Of a stretch of DNA of 64,000 nucleotides, positions 1 through 15,784 are shown one piece after another (the stretch's first letter is position 1; each line of letters opens with the position of its first letter). The translations under genes and the position numbers were made by a program. Location: the NCBI GenBank assembly GCA_032358255.1, contig JAULBX010007996.1, forward strand, positions 1 to 64,000, read 5' to 3'. The notes below the pieces were generated by a model. The model was not told the origin of the DNA. It searched no databases and was given only the letters and a program-made list of their open reading frames with translations. This DNA comes from Heterotrichella gracilis (taxonomy: Eukaryota > Sar > Xanthophyceae > Tribonematales > Xanthonemataceae).

Positions 1-70
1 ACGCAACTGCAAGCTGCGGGCTAGCACAGTGAGCTCAGTGACAAAATATGCTCGCCAGATGGGTACGCCA

Positions 71-3000
71 TTAGGTGTTACCGGCAGAATGTTGGAGCAT
101 GGCTACCATCGCTGCCGGGTCCCAGTTGTCTACGTCATCATCATCATAGGTGCCCATGGCAGTGGGTGTCTCACGAGCAACAACGTCAAGTGGACTGAGG
201 TTGGACAACACGCTTGAAGTCATGTCAAACCCATCCCAATTGCCAAACAGCAGCTCGGTGAAAGTCATTGACTCCACATGCTGATGTGGCAACCCCAGCT
301 CCTGCTCGACTACCACAGCCTCATCCCTATTGACCATCTCAGCTGAAAACATTGACGCCAGGGTCTGGTCCAAAGCATCCGGTTCCGCCGCCTCCTCACC
401 ATCAACTGATGCAAACAAGCCGGCACCTTCCACAGGGCCGCATACCTCCTCAGGCTCCGGTGTCACCAGATGTGGGGCTGCTGATGTTGAAGCAGCCACA
501 GAGTCTGCTCCATCCAGGACAATTGGGGCAGCAGCTGTAGGCAGCTCAATAAGCGCACTGCTGTCCTCAACAGGTCGGTCCACCTTCTGTCTGCACAACC
601 ATAGCAGGGCCATTCAAGGATTCGGATACAGTCCAAGCAGGTGCCAATCAAGCAATGTTGCCATACCCATAATAATTTGAGAAAGTGGCTGTCAAGCAAC
701 ATGTGAACTGCACTGTTACAACGTCAGCTGACTGCTGCATACTTACTTCTTCATGGTGCGCTCCAACAATTCGCCTGAGGGGGGGTTTTGCTGGTGGTAG
801 GTCCTGATTCTGACAAGCTGCTTGCTGTTCACAACACTCAGCAATGGCCGCTGCTCCTGGAAAAAGCCAAGGGTGCTGAACACACGCTCAGGGATGGCAG
901 CAGTTGGCACGAGCTCAAACAAATACAGAGCAATCTGCCGAAGCCCAGCTGCCTCAGGGTGCTTGTTGCTCAGCCACCAATTGACGGGGTTGAAGTCGGG
1001 CCCGCCATACGCAGCATCAAAAGGGGCAGCGCCCGCAGCATAATTCTGCATGTCTGAAACAAGACGCTGCGCCTCCTCCTTCCCACCCCACTTCCTTGCC
1101 TTCATCAGATGCAATGCCTGCAGTGATGGGAATGCAACTATTATACTGCTTGACAAGATCCAGCATGCTCAGTGCTACGGTTGAACGTTATGTGGCGCAA
1201 TGCGCGCACACACCTGTCAAGAAGTTTTTAATTTGATGTAAACGCACGCTGCAACAAAACTAGTTGGATAAGGCTTGGACAAGGTGGGCGTTCTACTGTG
1301 CGTGTTGATTATGCACTACCACCTACCTTGAGGATTAAAGGGTCCAGCTTTGTAGCGATGGCTGCCGCCCTGTAGCGTGGGTCCAAGAAGAAGGCCAGCC
1401 GGCACAGGACAGTGTCCATCTCCCTTGACCTAGCATTGAAGCCCGCAGCAACATGCCTTGCATACTCTGCGCAGAAATGTATGGGTGGCCAATAAAGACA
1501 ATCTCAACAGGTGGCTATTGCAGCATGTTGCAGCATGCGGGTGCTGTACAGGTCCATGATAACATTCTAGGCTAGGCGGGATGGCATATGCGATGTAACT
1601 TCATACACAGGCTACCTTTATTCTCGTGATGTGGCAGCATGGTCTGGAATGTGTGCGCCAAAAAGAGAAAGTAGCGAGTGACATCCGCCAGCGTTGAGTC
1701 ATTCCCTTGGATGGCCATGATGACCGCGCAGAGTGGTTGCAGCAGCTGCTCCAGTTGCTCCAGGTCAGCCCAGAACTTGGGATCGTTGATGATGTCCTTG
1801 ACCTCTTTTAATGCGATGTCAGCAGAGTTGGTGCGCAATACAGACTTCAGTGACCGCTCATTCGCTTTGACAGAAGAAAGCATCATTTGGACTGAAGTGA
1901 AACGGGTTGTGTTGGATGTGCGCAGGCCGATCTTGATGTCAGCTTGCTTCGCCGCTTGCTTGAGCAGAGCATGGGGCTTGTGAGATGCTCTGAAGTATGT
2001 CACAATCTTTTGTGCCTTGATTACAATAGAACGTGCCCATATGTGGGACAGCAGAGTGCCCATGAGCAGGGCAAAAGCATGCATGAAGCACCTGCACAGC
2101 CAAAATATGTTTTGTCCTGCAACCACATACACCATCCACGTGCCCCACATGCAAATCACTGACACTTTATGCAACACGTTGAAGGCAGTGGGTTTGTGAC
2201 TCGAGAGATGCTGCCCTTGATATACACGCTGCGCACCTGATCTCCAGTATGTGTGTGTACCCCGGTATGCGCACAAGCAGCTGCCTGGCCAGACGCATAT
2301 TTGCTGCATTGTCAGTGATGATGGCAGCCACCTTCAGGGGGTTCAATGTAGAGATCAACTCCTGGAACAGTTCTGCACCAAAAAAGAATCGCATGTGTAC
2401 AGCAACAAAGGACGCCACAGGGCACGTGCTGGCAATTGGTGCAACGCATAAACTAGCTTACCGCACAGGAAGACTGCCGTGTGAGAGACCAAAGATATGT
2501 CGATAAGGTCAAGCATGAAGGCCATGCGGGACCTGCAGGCCATGCATACGAAGGCGTACACAGACCGGGTTTGTGCATCTGTGTAGCCGTCCAGCATGAC
2601 ACAAAGGTTATCCTCCTGGGCAAGTTTTTCTTTGGTTTGTTGCTGCACAAAGGCGTCTTCCCTTGGCAGCAAGGTATCACGAAGTTTCGTAGGCCCTGCA
2701 AGGCACACACATGTGGTTACAACATGTGGTTACAACAGGCACTGTCTTGTTCAACTTCTTGCCTATGATGCCAACAAGACAGAGGTGACAAGGCGGCGCT
2801 TCAGACAAGACTTGGATCAATACGCCGCTACTCAGACATACCTGGGGGCACGTAACCTGGACGAAGGGAACACATCAGATCAACGAAGTAGACGCTTGAA
2901 GCTTGGACCCAAGCCAGCCCAGAGGTGCAAAAAAACCGCAGCACCTTTGCATCAAGTGACTTTTGCTCATTCTCCACGACCTTGGCTGGCCGGAAGTAAC

Positions 3001-3400
3001 CTGAAACACTTGGTTGACCCGCAGCTTTTGCCTTCTTCGCAGGCCTCTCCCCGACAACACCGCCATCACCCAAGTTACTAGCCTCGGACTCCTGGAGCAC
3101 GCCCTTGTCATCTTCACTAGCGCTACCACATTCGTGCAGGATATGCTTTTTCATGGCCTCAGTCCTGCCGGAAATATTTGAATTCTCACACCGCCGGCAG
3201 AATACAATAGGGTGACGCTTCTGCCCCTTGTCATATGGCGTGATTGCCCAAAAGAAGTTCCAGACAACACCCAGTCCGGGACCACCTTTGGCAGTTGACT
3301 TGTACGAACGGTGAAGCTCTGCTGCCTCTTCAGCGGTTGGCGGGTTAGGGGCCTGAGGTAAGGGAACAGCATTGCCGAACACCTTCAAAACAACCGCTAG
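71..3400 (-). CDS. hAT-family transposase, multi-exon
   Basis: This is a transposase of the hAT superfamily, which cuts and reinserts its own element. Read on the minus strand, coding blocks appear in family order. A BED-type zinc finger lies at about 3350-2870 (CRRC followed by HILHEC). A DUF659-like block with DGYTDAQTRSVYAFV lies at about 2700-2470. A block with ITDNAANMRLARQLL lies at about 2378-2228. A middle domain spans 2006-1616, a block with FFLDPRYRAAA spans 1466-1327, and the hAT dimerisation domain spans 1117-747 (ALYLFELVPTAAIPERVFS). The last exon (597-71) adds about 175 acidic, Ser/Pro-rich residues ending in a DDDD cluster; I see no family match for this tail. The 1117-747 and 597-71 exons join in phase. 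The exons around 2230-2840 are not fully resolved, and the usual CAAH-type motif near 2230 reads as CAAC, so the copy may be decaying. Confidence 0.7.
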
Positions 3401-3659
3401 CACACAGGCCGACACAGCGCCAGTGAGTATCAACATGGTGCCGGCGTTCAGGCTACCCAAACACAAATCCGCTGTGCCATGGGCGACGCGACATTTGCAA
3501 AGGACCCTCAGCAACGCAAGCACAGCTTACAGCACCTTTGGCACACAGTTTGGGCCTGCCCTGTCAAGTGCAGGATGCATGCAAGCTGTTTTAGCCGTGG
3601 CGAGTTGCAGTGTTCTGGCCCGGCACCGCCGGGGTACCTCCTTTGTACAACTATAATAC

Positions 3660-3765
3660 CTCCCTGGTCGGGCGTATGGTCGGGCGTATGCTCAGCACCG
3701 GGCGTATGCCATACGCCAGCATACGCCACATACGCCACATACGCCATACGCCCATACGCCGTGGA
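3660..3765. repeat. palindromic GGCGTATG / CATACGCC cluster
   Basis: About ten octamers in roughly 100 bp: GGCGTATG three times on the left, then CATACGCC about six times on the right, meeting at a near-perfect palindrome near 3707-3723. It lies just 5' of the hAT transposase start. Clustered short inverted motifs near a hAT end are typical of subterminal transposase-binding sites, so that role is inferred. It may instead be a simple hairpin minisatellite. Confidence 0.75.
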
Positions 3766-4211
3766 TGCTGGGCTGCGGGCAAGCCACCTTTTCCGGCGGA
3801 AGCGTACCGGCGGCCTGGCTACCGGCTATATCTGTTGCCACATATCCATTTCCGTTGGCATTCACAATCCCCGTGGTTCTGTCGTCCTCACAACGTACAG
3901 CTCAACCTTATGGGGTTGCATAGCGTCGTTACCCACAGCCTATGCAGACAGTACCGCTGCACCAGCGTGCACGGCGAGTGTGCAGGCATATACACCAATC
4001 CTAGCGTACCTCCCCACAGCACCACCTCCCAAGTGTAATGCGTTTTCGGCCCGTGCCCAAACCCTCGCACTAGACCCTTCCCTACCATAGCCGTATCCAG
4101 CGTAATATTGTAATAGAAACCCCACCCGAGCCACTCACCACCCCACCACCCCGCCAGCCAATGACGCCCCACCACTGCGCCAGCCCCGCCCCCACCCGTG
4201 GCGCCCCCAGT
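3766..4211. other. 5' flank of the TrpRS gene
   Basis: No gene is seen. It holds the boundary of the hAT region and the presumed promoter and 5' UTR of the downstream synthetase. No TATA-like element stands out near the start codon. Confidence 0.4.
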
Positions 4212-8047
<3,836 letters not shown>

Positions 8048-8618
8048 GGGGCAGGGGCAGTGGAGTGCGTAGATGGGCGGGTCGCAGGGGGAGAGGGGAG
8101 GAGCCAATTTATTGGGACATTGGGGCCCAGTTCCAGCTGGGTGGGGCTGTTAAATTACAGAGGGTTTTGCATGGTGCTGGCTATATTGTGATACTGGGCC
8201 GGGGGCGCACAACCAAATTGCAATACGTCAATATTTCTGCATTTGGACTGTAAGTTGAAAACCTTTGTGCAATAAAAAACACTTTACGAGGCCGAGCTGA
8301 TAAGTGCGTTCTGCACATGACATTGTCACGACCACCATCTTTGCATGCTGCTGGAATCCAATGTTTGCGTTGCACACCCAGATACATAATTCTTAGTCAA
8401 AATGAGCTGGTTAACATATGGTCACGGTCATAACCTCATCGAAAGACACAGCTGGCTGCTATTTGGCACGCAGTGTCTGTGGCATTGCATTTTGTGTAGC
8501 AAAAATAATTCCTGTCCACAGTAGATAGCCGACAAGACCAAGGGAAAACCCCACCGGCGGGGGAAAATCCAAGCCATCTGCGCCATGAGAGTAGCTCTGT
8601 TGAACGACATGCACCAGC
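8048..8618. other. convergent 3' region between TrpRS and the sugar transporter
   Basis: Tail-to-tail intergenic space holding both 3' UTRs. AATAAA near 8270 could serve TrpRS. Nothing else is seen. Confidence 0.5.
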
Positions 8619-9967
8619 CTACTTTGGCAGCTTGGTGGAAGGTACAGCAGTCAGTTGCTCCGGGGTGACGTAGTACAGCGCCACCGATATGCATGCGGTG
8701 GCGATCCCCAGCAGCATCTGCAGCGACACCGCCAGCCCGAAAAACGCCACCGACAGCACCATAGTGAGCAGCATGGCCATGGATGTGGCGTAAACCTTGG
8801 CGATGGAGTCTGCAAACTTCATCACCCAGGAGACGAACAGGCCGCTGAAGGCCAGGTTGCACACCACCAGGAGGGTGACGGCGTCGTAACCCTTGAAGAG
8901 GGTTTGGGGGCTGAGGGAGCCGGATCGCAGCTCGGAGAAGGCCAGCCCTGCGCCGTTGAAGAAGACCCCGAAGGCGTAGAGCTGGATGTTCTGCCAGTAG
9001 AGCGAGTCGTTGTTGCGCTTCATGATCCACTCGTTGTACACCGCGGCAAAGGCGGACAGGAAGGCGCTGAGGATGGCAAACAGGTAGCCCTCCAGGGGGG
9101 CGGAGAACACTGAGAAGCCCTCTGAGCCTTCAGAGCTGGTCTTCAGCTGCAGCAGTGTGGGAGGGCAGGTGAGGCACAAATGGGGAGCGGACCAGTTGGC
9201 CGCAGACTGTCACACAGGAGAGCACAGGCTATGTATAGGCAAGGGCGATGGCGATAGAGGAGGTGGGGTGGTGGGTGGGGAACAGGAGTTCCTGAGCATA
9301 GGAAGTGAAAGTGGGCGGGCCACCATTGGGATCGGTTTGTGCATGCCACTTGTGTGGAAGGTTATTGTTGGTGGCTGTAAGGTACATGCAGTAGAGCGGG
9401 CTAAGCACAGGTGAAGCACTAGCCCCAAAGAGATCAAGCATCTGGGTGATTGTTGGACTGTGTAGTGGTGCTTACCTGGCTCGTCGTTGCTCCGATCATC
9501 AGTAGCATGAGAGCTATCCACTGCAGCATCGACAGCCTCCTGCCCAGGAACATACGGAACAGGATGCCTGTGCTCACAATCTTGAGATTGCCCAGGATCT
9601 GGTAGGTGGCTGGGTCAACATACTTGAGCGTGAAGAACTGGACATTGTTATGGGCCCAGTAAATGAGTGAGGGAACCGCAAAAAGTACTGCTACCCTCCA
9701 GGTACGGGTCATTCTGGCTTGCTCTGGGTGGTGCAGCTTTTGCTGCCTGAGGAGGTGCAGGCTTATGAGGAGCTTTGTGATCTCGGCAAGGAATGGGACT
9801 GTGGCAAAGTTGTAAGCATAGGCTCCATCCTTCTTGGAGGCTGAGGTCAGCAAGCCTTGGGAGCTGGTCAGTATTGTCAAGGTGGCGCACATCAACAGGG
9901 TCCTAGCCCCTGTTGCCATGGTGGGAGGAGGGGGGGTCGGTGTTACTGCTACTACTGCTTCGGTCAT
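8619..9967 (-). CDS. nucleotide-sugar transporter (UDP-galactose / CMP-sialate transporter family)
   Basis: A Golgi or ER multi-pass antiporter that imports nucleotide sugars in exchange for the nucleoside monophosphate. Two exons (9967-9476 and 9146-8619) join in phase to give about 339 residues, the normal family length. Family hallmarks are visible: YAYNFATVPFLAEITKL near the N terminus, VPSLIYWAHNNVQFFTLKYV, and near the C terminus VMKFADSIAKVYATSMAMLL. About ten hydrophobic segments are apparent. The gene faces TrpRS tail to tail and is in the same direction as the DUF1990 gene behind it. The exact substrate cannot be told from sequence; plant relatives are annotated as CMP-sialate-like transporters although plants make little or no sialic acid. 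Confidence 0.93.
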
Positions 9968-10819
9968 ACACTTGCTACTCTATCAGCTGAAACGCGGCAC
10001 TTGATGCGAGGCAAGACCTACTATGATCTTCCGTTGGGTTGGCGCAACAACCCAGATCATAGGGGTGCATATGTGCAGCTACAGCAGTCATGCCCCATGT
10101 TCAAACCAGTTCCAAGTGTGCTGGGCTTTCTCACGACTGCCTGTTGTTGTATCGAGTAGACCCAAGTGGGCTTTGGTCACAAGTCCGAGGTTTATATTGG
10201 GCAGCCGCTGCTCCAGCACCATGCATACGGCTGCTCAGGCAGGGAGTGTGTCCACCTGCCAGTCAGCAACAACGCATGCATGCATTTTTACAAACATGCA
10301 TGCAGTACACAAGAGACCTCCATCTCTGCTCTGTGAGGAGCTTCCACTCATAAAGCCACTATGATAACTGGGTGTCAAGATAAGATATAAATATGGATAC
10401 TTGGTGGATTCAGCAAACGTTTTTACAACAGCCACTTCTTTCAGCTGCAGATGTGCAAATCAGACAGCATTCATACAGGCTGGAGGCTTATAACGTGCCT
10501 ATACAGGCACAGTGCAATAAAGCAACATATACGGATATCAGACAGCAGCGCCATGCTGTCCAGAAAGCCAGAGATGCGCCGCGGAAAGAATTCCCCTCCC
10601 CTCCACAGATCCAAAATGACGCCGCACAACTGCAGTACCTTTCATCAACCAACACCCACAACAGTGCCCAAATAAAACACTTCTAACGCAGTTTCAACCT
10701 TGTCCACCTCCCCATACAACCCCTCTATCCCATTCGGCCCCAAAGCCAACCACACCTGCGCTTACCCCCGCTCTCTTGCGGGTTCCACACTGCACTCAGC
10801 AGCAACTATGTCAATATAC
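9968..10819. other. intergenic region upstream of the sugar transporter
   Basis: No convincing gene. It should contain the promoter of the transporter and the 3' UTR of the DUF1990 gene. Short CATGCATG-rich runs are present near 10265-10305. Confidence 0.4.
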
Positions 10820-12291
10820 TCAGGCTGCTATTGCCTTCTTGAGGGCCGTGACAGACTCCTTGACGAACTTGCCCTGGTAGTAGCGTGCAAGGGGCAGGCT
10901 GGCCCAGGCAAGGGGGTTGGCGGGGCGGGAGAACGTGTAGACGTCATACCTGCACGCCACCACCGGATGCTAGGAAGGCAAGGCAACAAATAAGGATTCC
11001 CAAGAGTAGGCATCATGTTGTTAAGCATACAAGTGCGGTTTGATGGTCACGTGCATTCCCCTTGTGTTCACTCCAAACAGGGAGTGCGCTACTGTGTGCC
11101 CCTGAGCACCACAGAGCACCTCGTGAGAATGTGGCAGCGGCACAGCACGGCAAGGTTTATATGGCGTGTGGTGCGTGAGCAAGTGCGTTGCATGCTCTCA
11201 CCACACTGAGTCGTCTGCGGGTGAGTAGTCCACACAGAAGCGCTCCTCCCCAGCCAGCATGTGGGTGTTGAGCGTGGTGGAGCCATAGCAGTACCGCTTG
11301 CCTGGTGCAGGCGGGAGTGAGGGGTGAGTAATGAGGGCAGAGGTGGGTTTTGGGCGCGTGATGTTGCGCCCCCAAGTTGCGTTCACCGTGCTGAGCTTGT
11401 GGATGTCATGACACGGGATGGCGTGGCGACATGCCCAAATAATGGGTGGGGATGCAATCAGGAACGCGAGTGATAGGATGTTGCAGGGTCGCCCGCCACA
11501 CCCTGGCATTGCTTGCGTACAGGCGTTGATGTTCGTCACGGTCACTACCCATATCAAGACATGAATGGTAGCCTCTCAGCCTTCAGCCCCGGTGCAGTAG
11601 TGGTGCCACCACTCGTGCGGTACCTTTCACTGCCTTCTCGGGTCCTGCGTCCCCCTTGGTCCTGGCGTCAAAGCTCAGCACTGCATCCCCGTCGCTCACG
11701 TAGGTGACCTCGAGGGGGTTGACTGTCCACACGAACAGCGACTGTGCCACTACAGATAGCTTGTTGCCAACCTTGATGGCGGGGTTGTTGGGCACCTCAG
11801 ACCAGCCCAACTGGAAGTGCTCCCAGTTTGACAGGGCCTTCTTTGCCTTCTCAAACGTCTTCTTCCCCTTGCCCACCTGTACAGACGAAATCCGACATAT
11901 TGAGGCTCCATGCCCTCCCTCCATAGAATTTGGAAGCAGGTCGGTTGCCATGCAAAATGCATGCAAAGGTGCATGGCCTACTCGTTGCATGCCAACGTTC
12001 AAGGTGACATACCTTGAATCTGCTATGGTCGACAAACCAGAATTCCTTTTCTGGAACGCTGGTGGGTGGCGCGTCACGGGAGGCGCCCTTGTGTGTATGG
12101 TTTGCTCCGAAACTGCAACGTGGAACCACCACATCAGTGGGTGACATGCACGGACACAAACGCAGGCAGAGACCACCTTATACCCCGATGGGTACTTACC
12201 TCTGTTGTGCAACTTGCTGAGCTACCTCGGGAGACGGCTTTGCCAAGAAAAGGTTGCCTAGCGGTGAGCCAACGAAGCTGATGCCAGCCAT
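10820..12291 (-). CDS. DUF1990 / UPF0548 family protein
   Basis: Five phase-consistent exons (12291-12200, 12112-12013, 11876-11624, 11301-11202, 10949-10820) encode about 224 residues. The family fingerprint is clear: VGKGKKTFEKAKKALSNWEH, then GNKLSVVAQSLFVWTVNPLE, then YCYGSTTLNTHMLAGEERF, and a C-terminal YTFSRPANPLAWASLPLAR. This matches the plant UPF0548 group and related bacterial DUF1990 proteins, whose biochemical role is not established. I see no signal peptide; the N terminus is short and mildly hydrophobic. The start ATG at 12291 is the only one that opens exon 1. The gene is divergent to the sulfotransferase. Confidence 0.92.
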
Positions 12292-13287
12292 GGTGGCAGC
12301 CACCTAATCGGTTTCGGACGCTGAAGGCTCGCAACACCGTCAGGTATTGAAAGGCGAGGAGATTGCAACGCAATATAATATATCTACAGCGATAGAGTAT
12401 GCTCCAAACACCTTGTAAACAGCGCTGTCGGAAGCTAGCAGAAGGCTAGACTTGACATGGCATGCAATGATGTTACTGAGCAGTCCACGAAGTCGGTGTG
12501 CTTTACAGGTGTGCCTCGAACGATTGCAGTTTGCTATGGTGGGCTTTGTACTGCACAACCTGAAACTTGTGACGCTTGCTTAAAAGGGACAGATCCACTA
12601 GAGTGCTGTGAGGCGACGTATCCAAAATGAGTAATGTGGATATGCCCTACGTTAGGGTTCTGCGGGTTTGAGTTGGGGACTTACTGCTTGTGCGTTTGCT
12701 GGAGCCGCTGGTATACAGGAATATGTTATGCTCGGGTTGCGCTCCCACTCAACGCAATAACAGGCATATGCATGCATTGACACAGATGCATGCATGCATC
12801 TACATGGTCGCGTGCCTAGTCTGCCCAGACTGCTCTACGCAGGGCTGTAGGTTTACTGTATCAAGCACGATGTACGTTGCAGCGTAGTACTGTTCTGTGC
12901 GTGTGTTGTGATACCCACCTATTCATTCAGCTGCTATGTTGTCGGCTCACAGCTCCATTTGGGTGCCACCACCGCCCACCAACTCCAAGTTATGCATACA
13001 CTGGCATTACTGCTGTTGCGTAGGGGTCCTCTGAGACCAAAACTTTCCCAGACTTTCATCTATTGAGGTGTATTGCAGATAGCAGCAGGCTTGCATATAC
13101 AACCCAAGGGAATGTCAATGCCCACAACAAGGCTTGAGCTGTTATGGCACCAAATAAGGTCAATACAGCCTACAGGACCACGCCACTACAAGACATCAAG
13201 CAATTGACTGGCAACTACAGCTGTTGGAGCGTTGAGGTCCCGCCACTGGCTCCAGGCCTAGCACCCACAGGCTGCTAGGGGGAGAGG
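12292..13287. other. divergent promoter region, DUF1990 and sulfotransferase
   Basis: A head-to-head intergenic stretch of about 1 kb without a supported gene. A TTAGGGTT motif lies near 12650 and TGCATGCATGCAT near 12790. Both gene promoters must lie here. Confidence 0.4.
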
Positions 13288-14579
13288 ATGGATTCACCTG
13301 GTGCAAACAGAACCTGGCGGCACCTGGTGTGGTGCTTCACCGCGTTATCAGCAGTAGCTGCGCCGGAGCACCTGAATCCCGCCGGGAAGAGGCTCAGCTT
13401 CAGCCTTGGCAACCTCACGCCTGCAACGGTGTCGTCAGTGCTCCAGGCCAGCGCAGGCCTGTATGGCAACGTCACCAAAGCAGGCCCCCCAGCCAACCAC
13501 GCAGCGCTCATGTCCCGCATGACGCACATGCACCCAGACCTGTACGGCAAGCCTCAGATACAGGACCCTTTCGAGGAGTTCAAGTGGCTCGTCAAGGCAG
13601 ACATGGCCCTGTCTGGAGCTCGAGGCAGCAGTGTCAGATCCGAGCTGCAGTCAAAGGTGCTCCCTTGCCACTTCTACATCGACCACAAGTACAAGGTGAT
13701 CTTTGTGCGGGCCACCAAAGCAGCGGGGTCCACGGTGTCATCGGTGCTGGGGTTTCAAGAAAACCCTGCAGTGTGCAAGTACGCCCAGTCCCTGTGCACC
13801 ACCGCCTGCGAAGGGAAGCCCATGTGCCTCGCCTACATCTTGGACCCGGCTGATGTGCAGGTATGAGTACACAGATAAATGGTCCTGCTGGCGTTAGGCA
13901 TGCATAGTAAATCAGGCCGCACATCTCACCTGCAACCTTTAGGGTTTAGGGTTGCACGTGCAATGTGACGTTCAAATGGCAAGTATTTTGCCCTTCTGTC
14001 CAAAAGGATATCCTAGATTTGGCATAATTTTCTCAAACTGGGTTCAATGTGCAGCGCTACTGGAGAGACTACTTTGTCTTCACCATCGTGCGCAACCCCT
14101 GGGCAAGGGCAGTGAGTGCCTACTACCACGTCAACAAGCTGGCCATGCGGCAGCAGTGCAAGTGGAGGTTTGACCAGTTTGCGCTCCTGCCGTCGGCCTA
14201 TGGGGCCATGTGCCTGAAGCGACCAGACTGCTGCAGCAGGCCATATGGCTGGGTGCTGGAGCACATTGAACCTGTCCACGAGTGCATGTTCACTGGCGAG
14301 GGCAAACCAGCGGTGGACTACATCGGGAGGACAGAGCACATGGACACTGACTTCCAAGACATCATCAACATCATCAATGCCCGCAAGCCAAACGGCAGCT
14401 TGCCAGATGTCAAGATTCGGGATGTGCCCAAGGTGAACACCAACATCAAGAGGTCCAAGGAGCACATGCTGGAGCTGCACACAGCCCTGTACACCTCGCC
14501 GTCAAACATCCCGTTTACGCATATTTACCAGTATTTCAAGCAAGACATAGACAAGCTGCTCTTCCCTGTGGAGGCATGA
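13288..14579 (+). CDS. type II membrane carbohydrate sulfotransferase (sulfotransferase family 2-like)
   Basis: Two exons (13288-13860, 14055-14579) give about 365 residues. After a short cytosolic tail a hydrophobic segment (residues ~12-25) suggests a Golgi signal anchor. The PAPS-binding motifs are visible: the 5'-phosphosulfate loop in FVRATKAAGSTVSSVLGF and the 3'-phosphate motif in FTIVRNPWARAVSAYYH, which opens exon 2. The 5' loop has Ala-Thr-Lys-Ala-Ala-Gly-Ser in place of the common Pro-Lys-x-Gly-x-Thr. Several Cys in the middle (RPDCCSRPYG) may form disulfides. The expected role is transfer of sulfate from PAPS to cell-wall or extracellular-matrix polysaccharide in the Golgi; the substrate is unknown. 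The intron holds a TTTAGGG pair near 13939. Confidence 0.85.
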
Positions 14580-15784
14580 CCCTAATTACTTGGTCATATA
14601 GTGCTCCATTTGCAGTTTTGTACAGTGGTGACATGTTGAGGCATGATTGTGCCGCATGGATTACCCTAGTATATGTGCTCAGCTGCGGTTTCAATTTAAC
14701 CGTTGCAGTTTTGAAATAGATCCTGTGTTCATCAATAAAGGCATTCTTTGACTGTGACAGAAATCCCATTTCAGTGTTTTATGAGGGTGTGATGATGATT
14801 TAGTTTGTAGATAAGGATCAAATGTGGGTGCGGTTTCTGCTGGCTCCAGGACATTGTGATAATCCATGCAAGAGGCTTCCATGCCACGTATGATTGTATC
14901 TTTTGCCACGCACTTGCTGACGCTTGAACCTGCTAACAGTCACTGTTGCAGGGCAATCCTGGATGACCAACTGTAATACACTACGACAGCAAATGTTGCA
15001 TTCGAATTTACTACAACCGCATTACAATGAGCAGGCAGAGTTCACTGAAACGTATGGCCCATAGGTGCACTGAGCAGGGCTGATGTGTACCCTCTTGTGC
15101 CGATCCGGAGGTGAACCTGAGGTCATGCTGAGGCTCATGTACATCTCCAGCACAGCGTGTGCGCAAATGCCGATTAGTGGGCAGTGAAGTTCAGGTGGTA
15201 TGAGGCAACAGTAATAATGTCAATAATAAGAAAGCTGTATGCATTTGGTACGTTATTACATTTCTAAGCTGCAGCCAAAATCAGTGGTGCCCATGACTCA
15301 CATGTGTGGTTTGCCATGGCCAGTGAATGGGCACTTGTGGTGATTATGTAAATGGCGTTTCATGTATGTCGGTTATAACACCGTGATATCCTGTGTTTTC
15401 CACTTCCAAGCAGTCACAGACTTCGAAAGTAGCTTTTGTCTCCTCACTGAGGTCGCCTATTAGGCTAAGCGGCTATTTAACCTAGTCTCATTGCTTGGGC
15501 TATGCGTCAAAGTAGCTCGTCAGTAAAATTTCAGGTGGCTTACAGCTGGCTGAACACACACTGAGCCCCTGTGCTCCACCTCGTTCCCTTCGAGCGTAAC
15601 CGTCTAACTCCGTGACAGGCTCGTATTACGTTACTAACTCACTGCTTTCAAGCTGTAAGTCTGTCTTACTTCAAACCCCATGCTCTGAAGTGCAACGCTG
15701 GCAGCCCGTGACTTTTATGTCAAACGAGCCAGACTTGGACTGCAGCACCACTGCAAGGTCCTTCCAAGGAGTCCCAAGTTCACC
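14580..15784. other. intergenic region between sulfotransferase and VHL-like gene
   Basis: No supported gene. The sulfotransferase 3' UTR probably ends near the AATAAA at about 14735. The rest has ordinary composition and no recognised repeat. Confidence 0.4.

Larger units (their letters stand above)
1..3770 (-). mobile_element. hAT-type DNA transposon, left end outside the window
   Basis: A DNA transposon of the hAT superfamily is inferred from the transposase it carries: BED zinc finger, DUF659-like core and C-terminal hAT dimerisation domain in the usual order on the minus strand. The 5' side is bordered by a palindromic CATACGCC cluster at about 3660-3765, which could be the subterminal transposase-binding region. 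I could not find a matching terminal inverted repeat or an 8-bp target duplication. The 3' end probably lies beyond position 1. Superfamily is well supported; the limits are not. Confidence 0.7.

Noticed and set aside
10383-10394. TATA-like sequence upstream of the sugar transporter
   Set aside because: More than 400 bp from the start codon and on the wrong strand for that gene.
13329-13924. Second plus frame and minus frame over the sulfotransferase exon
   Set aside because: The frame at 13288 carries both PAPS motifs and splices in phase; the others carry none.
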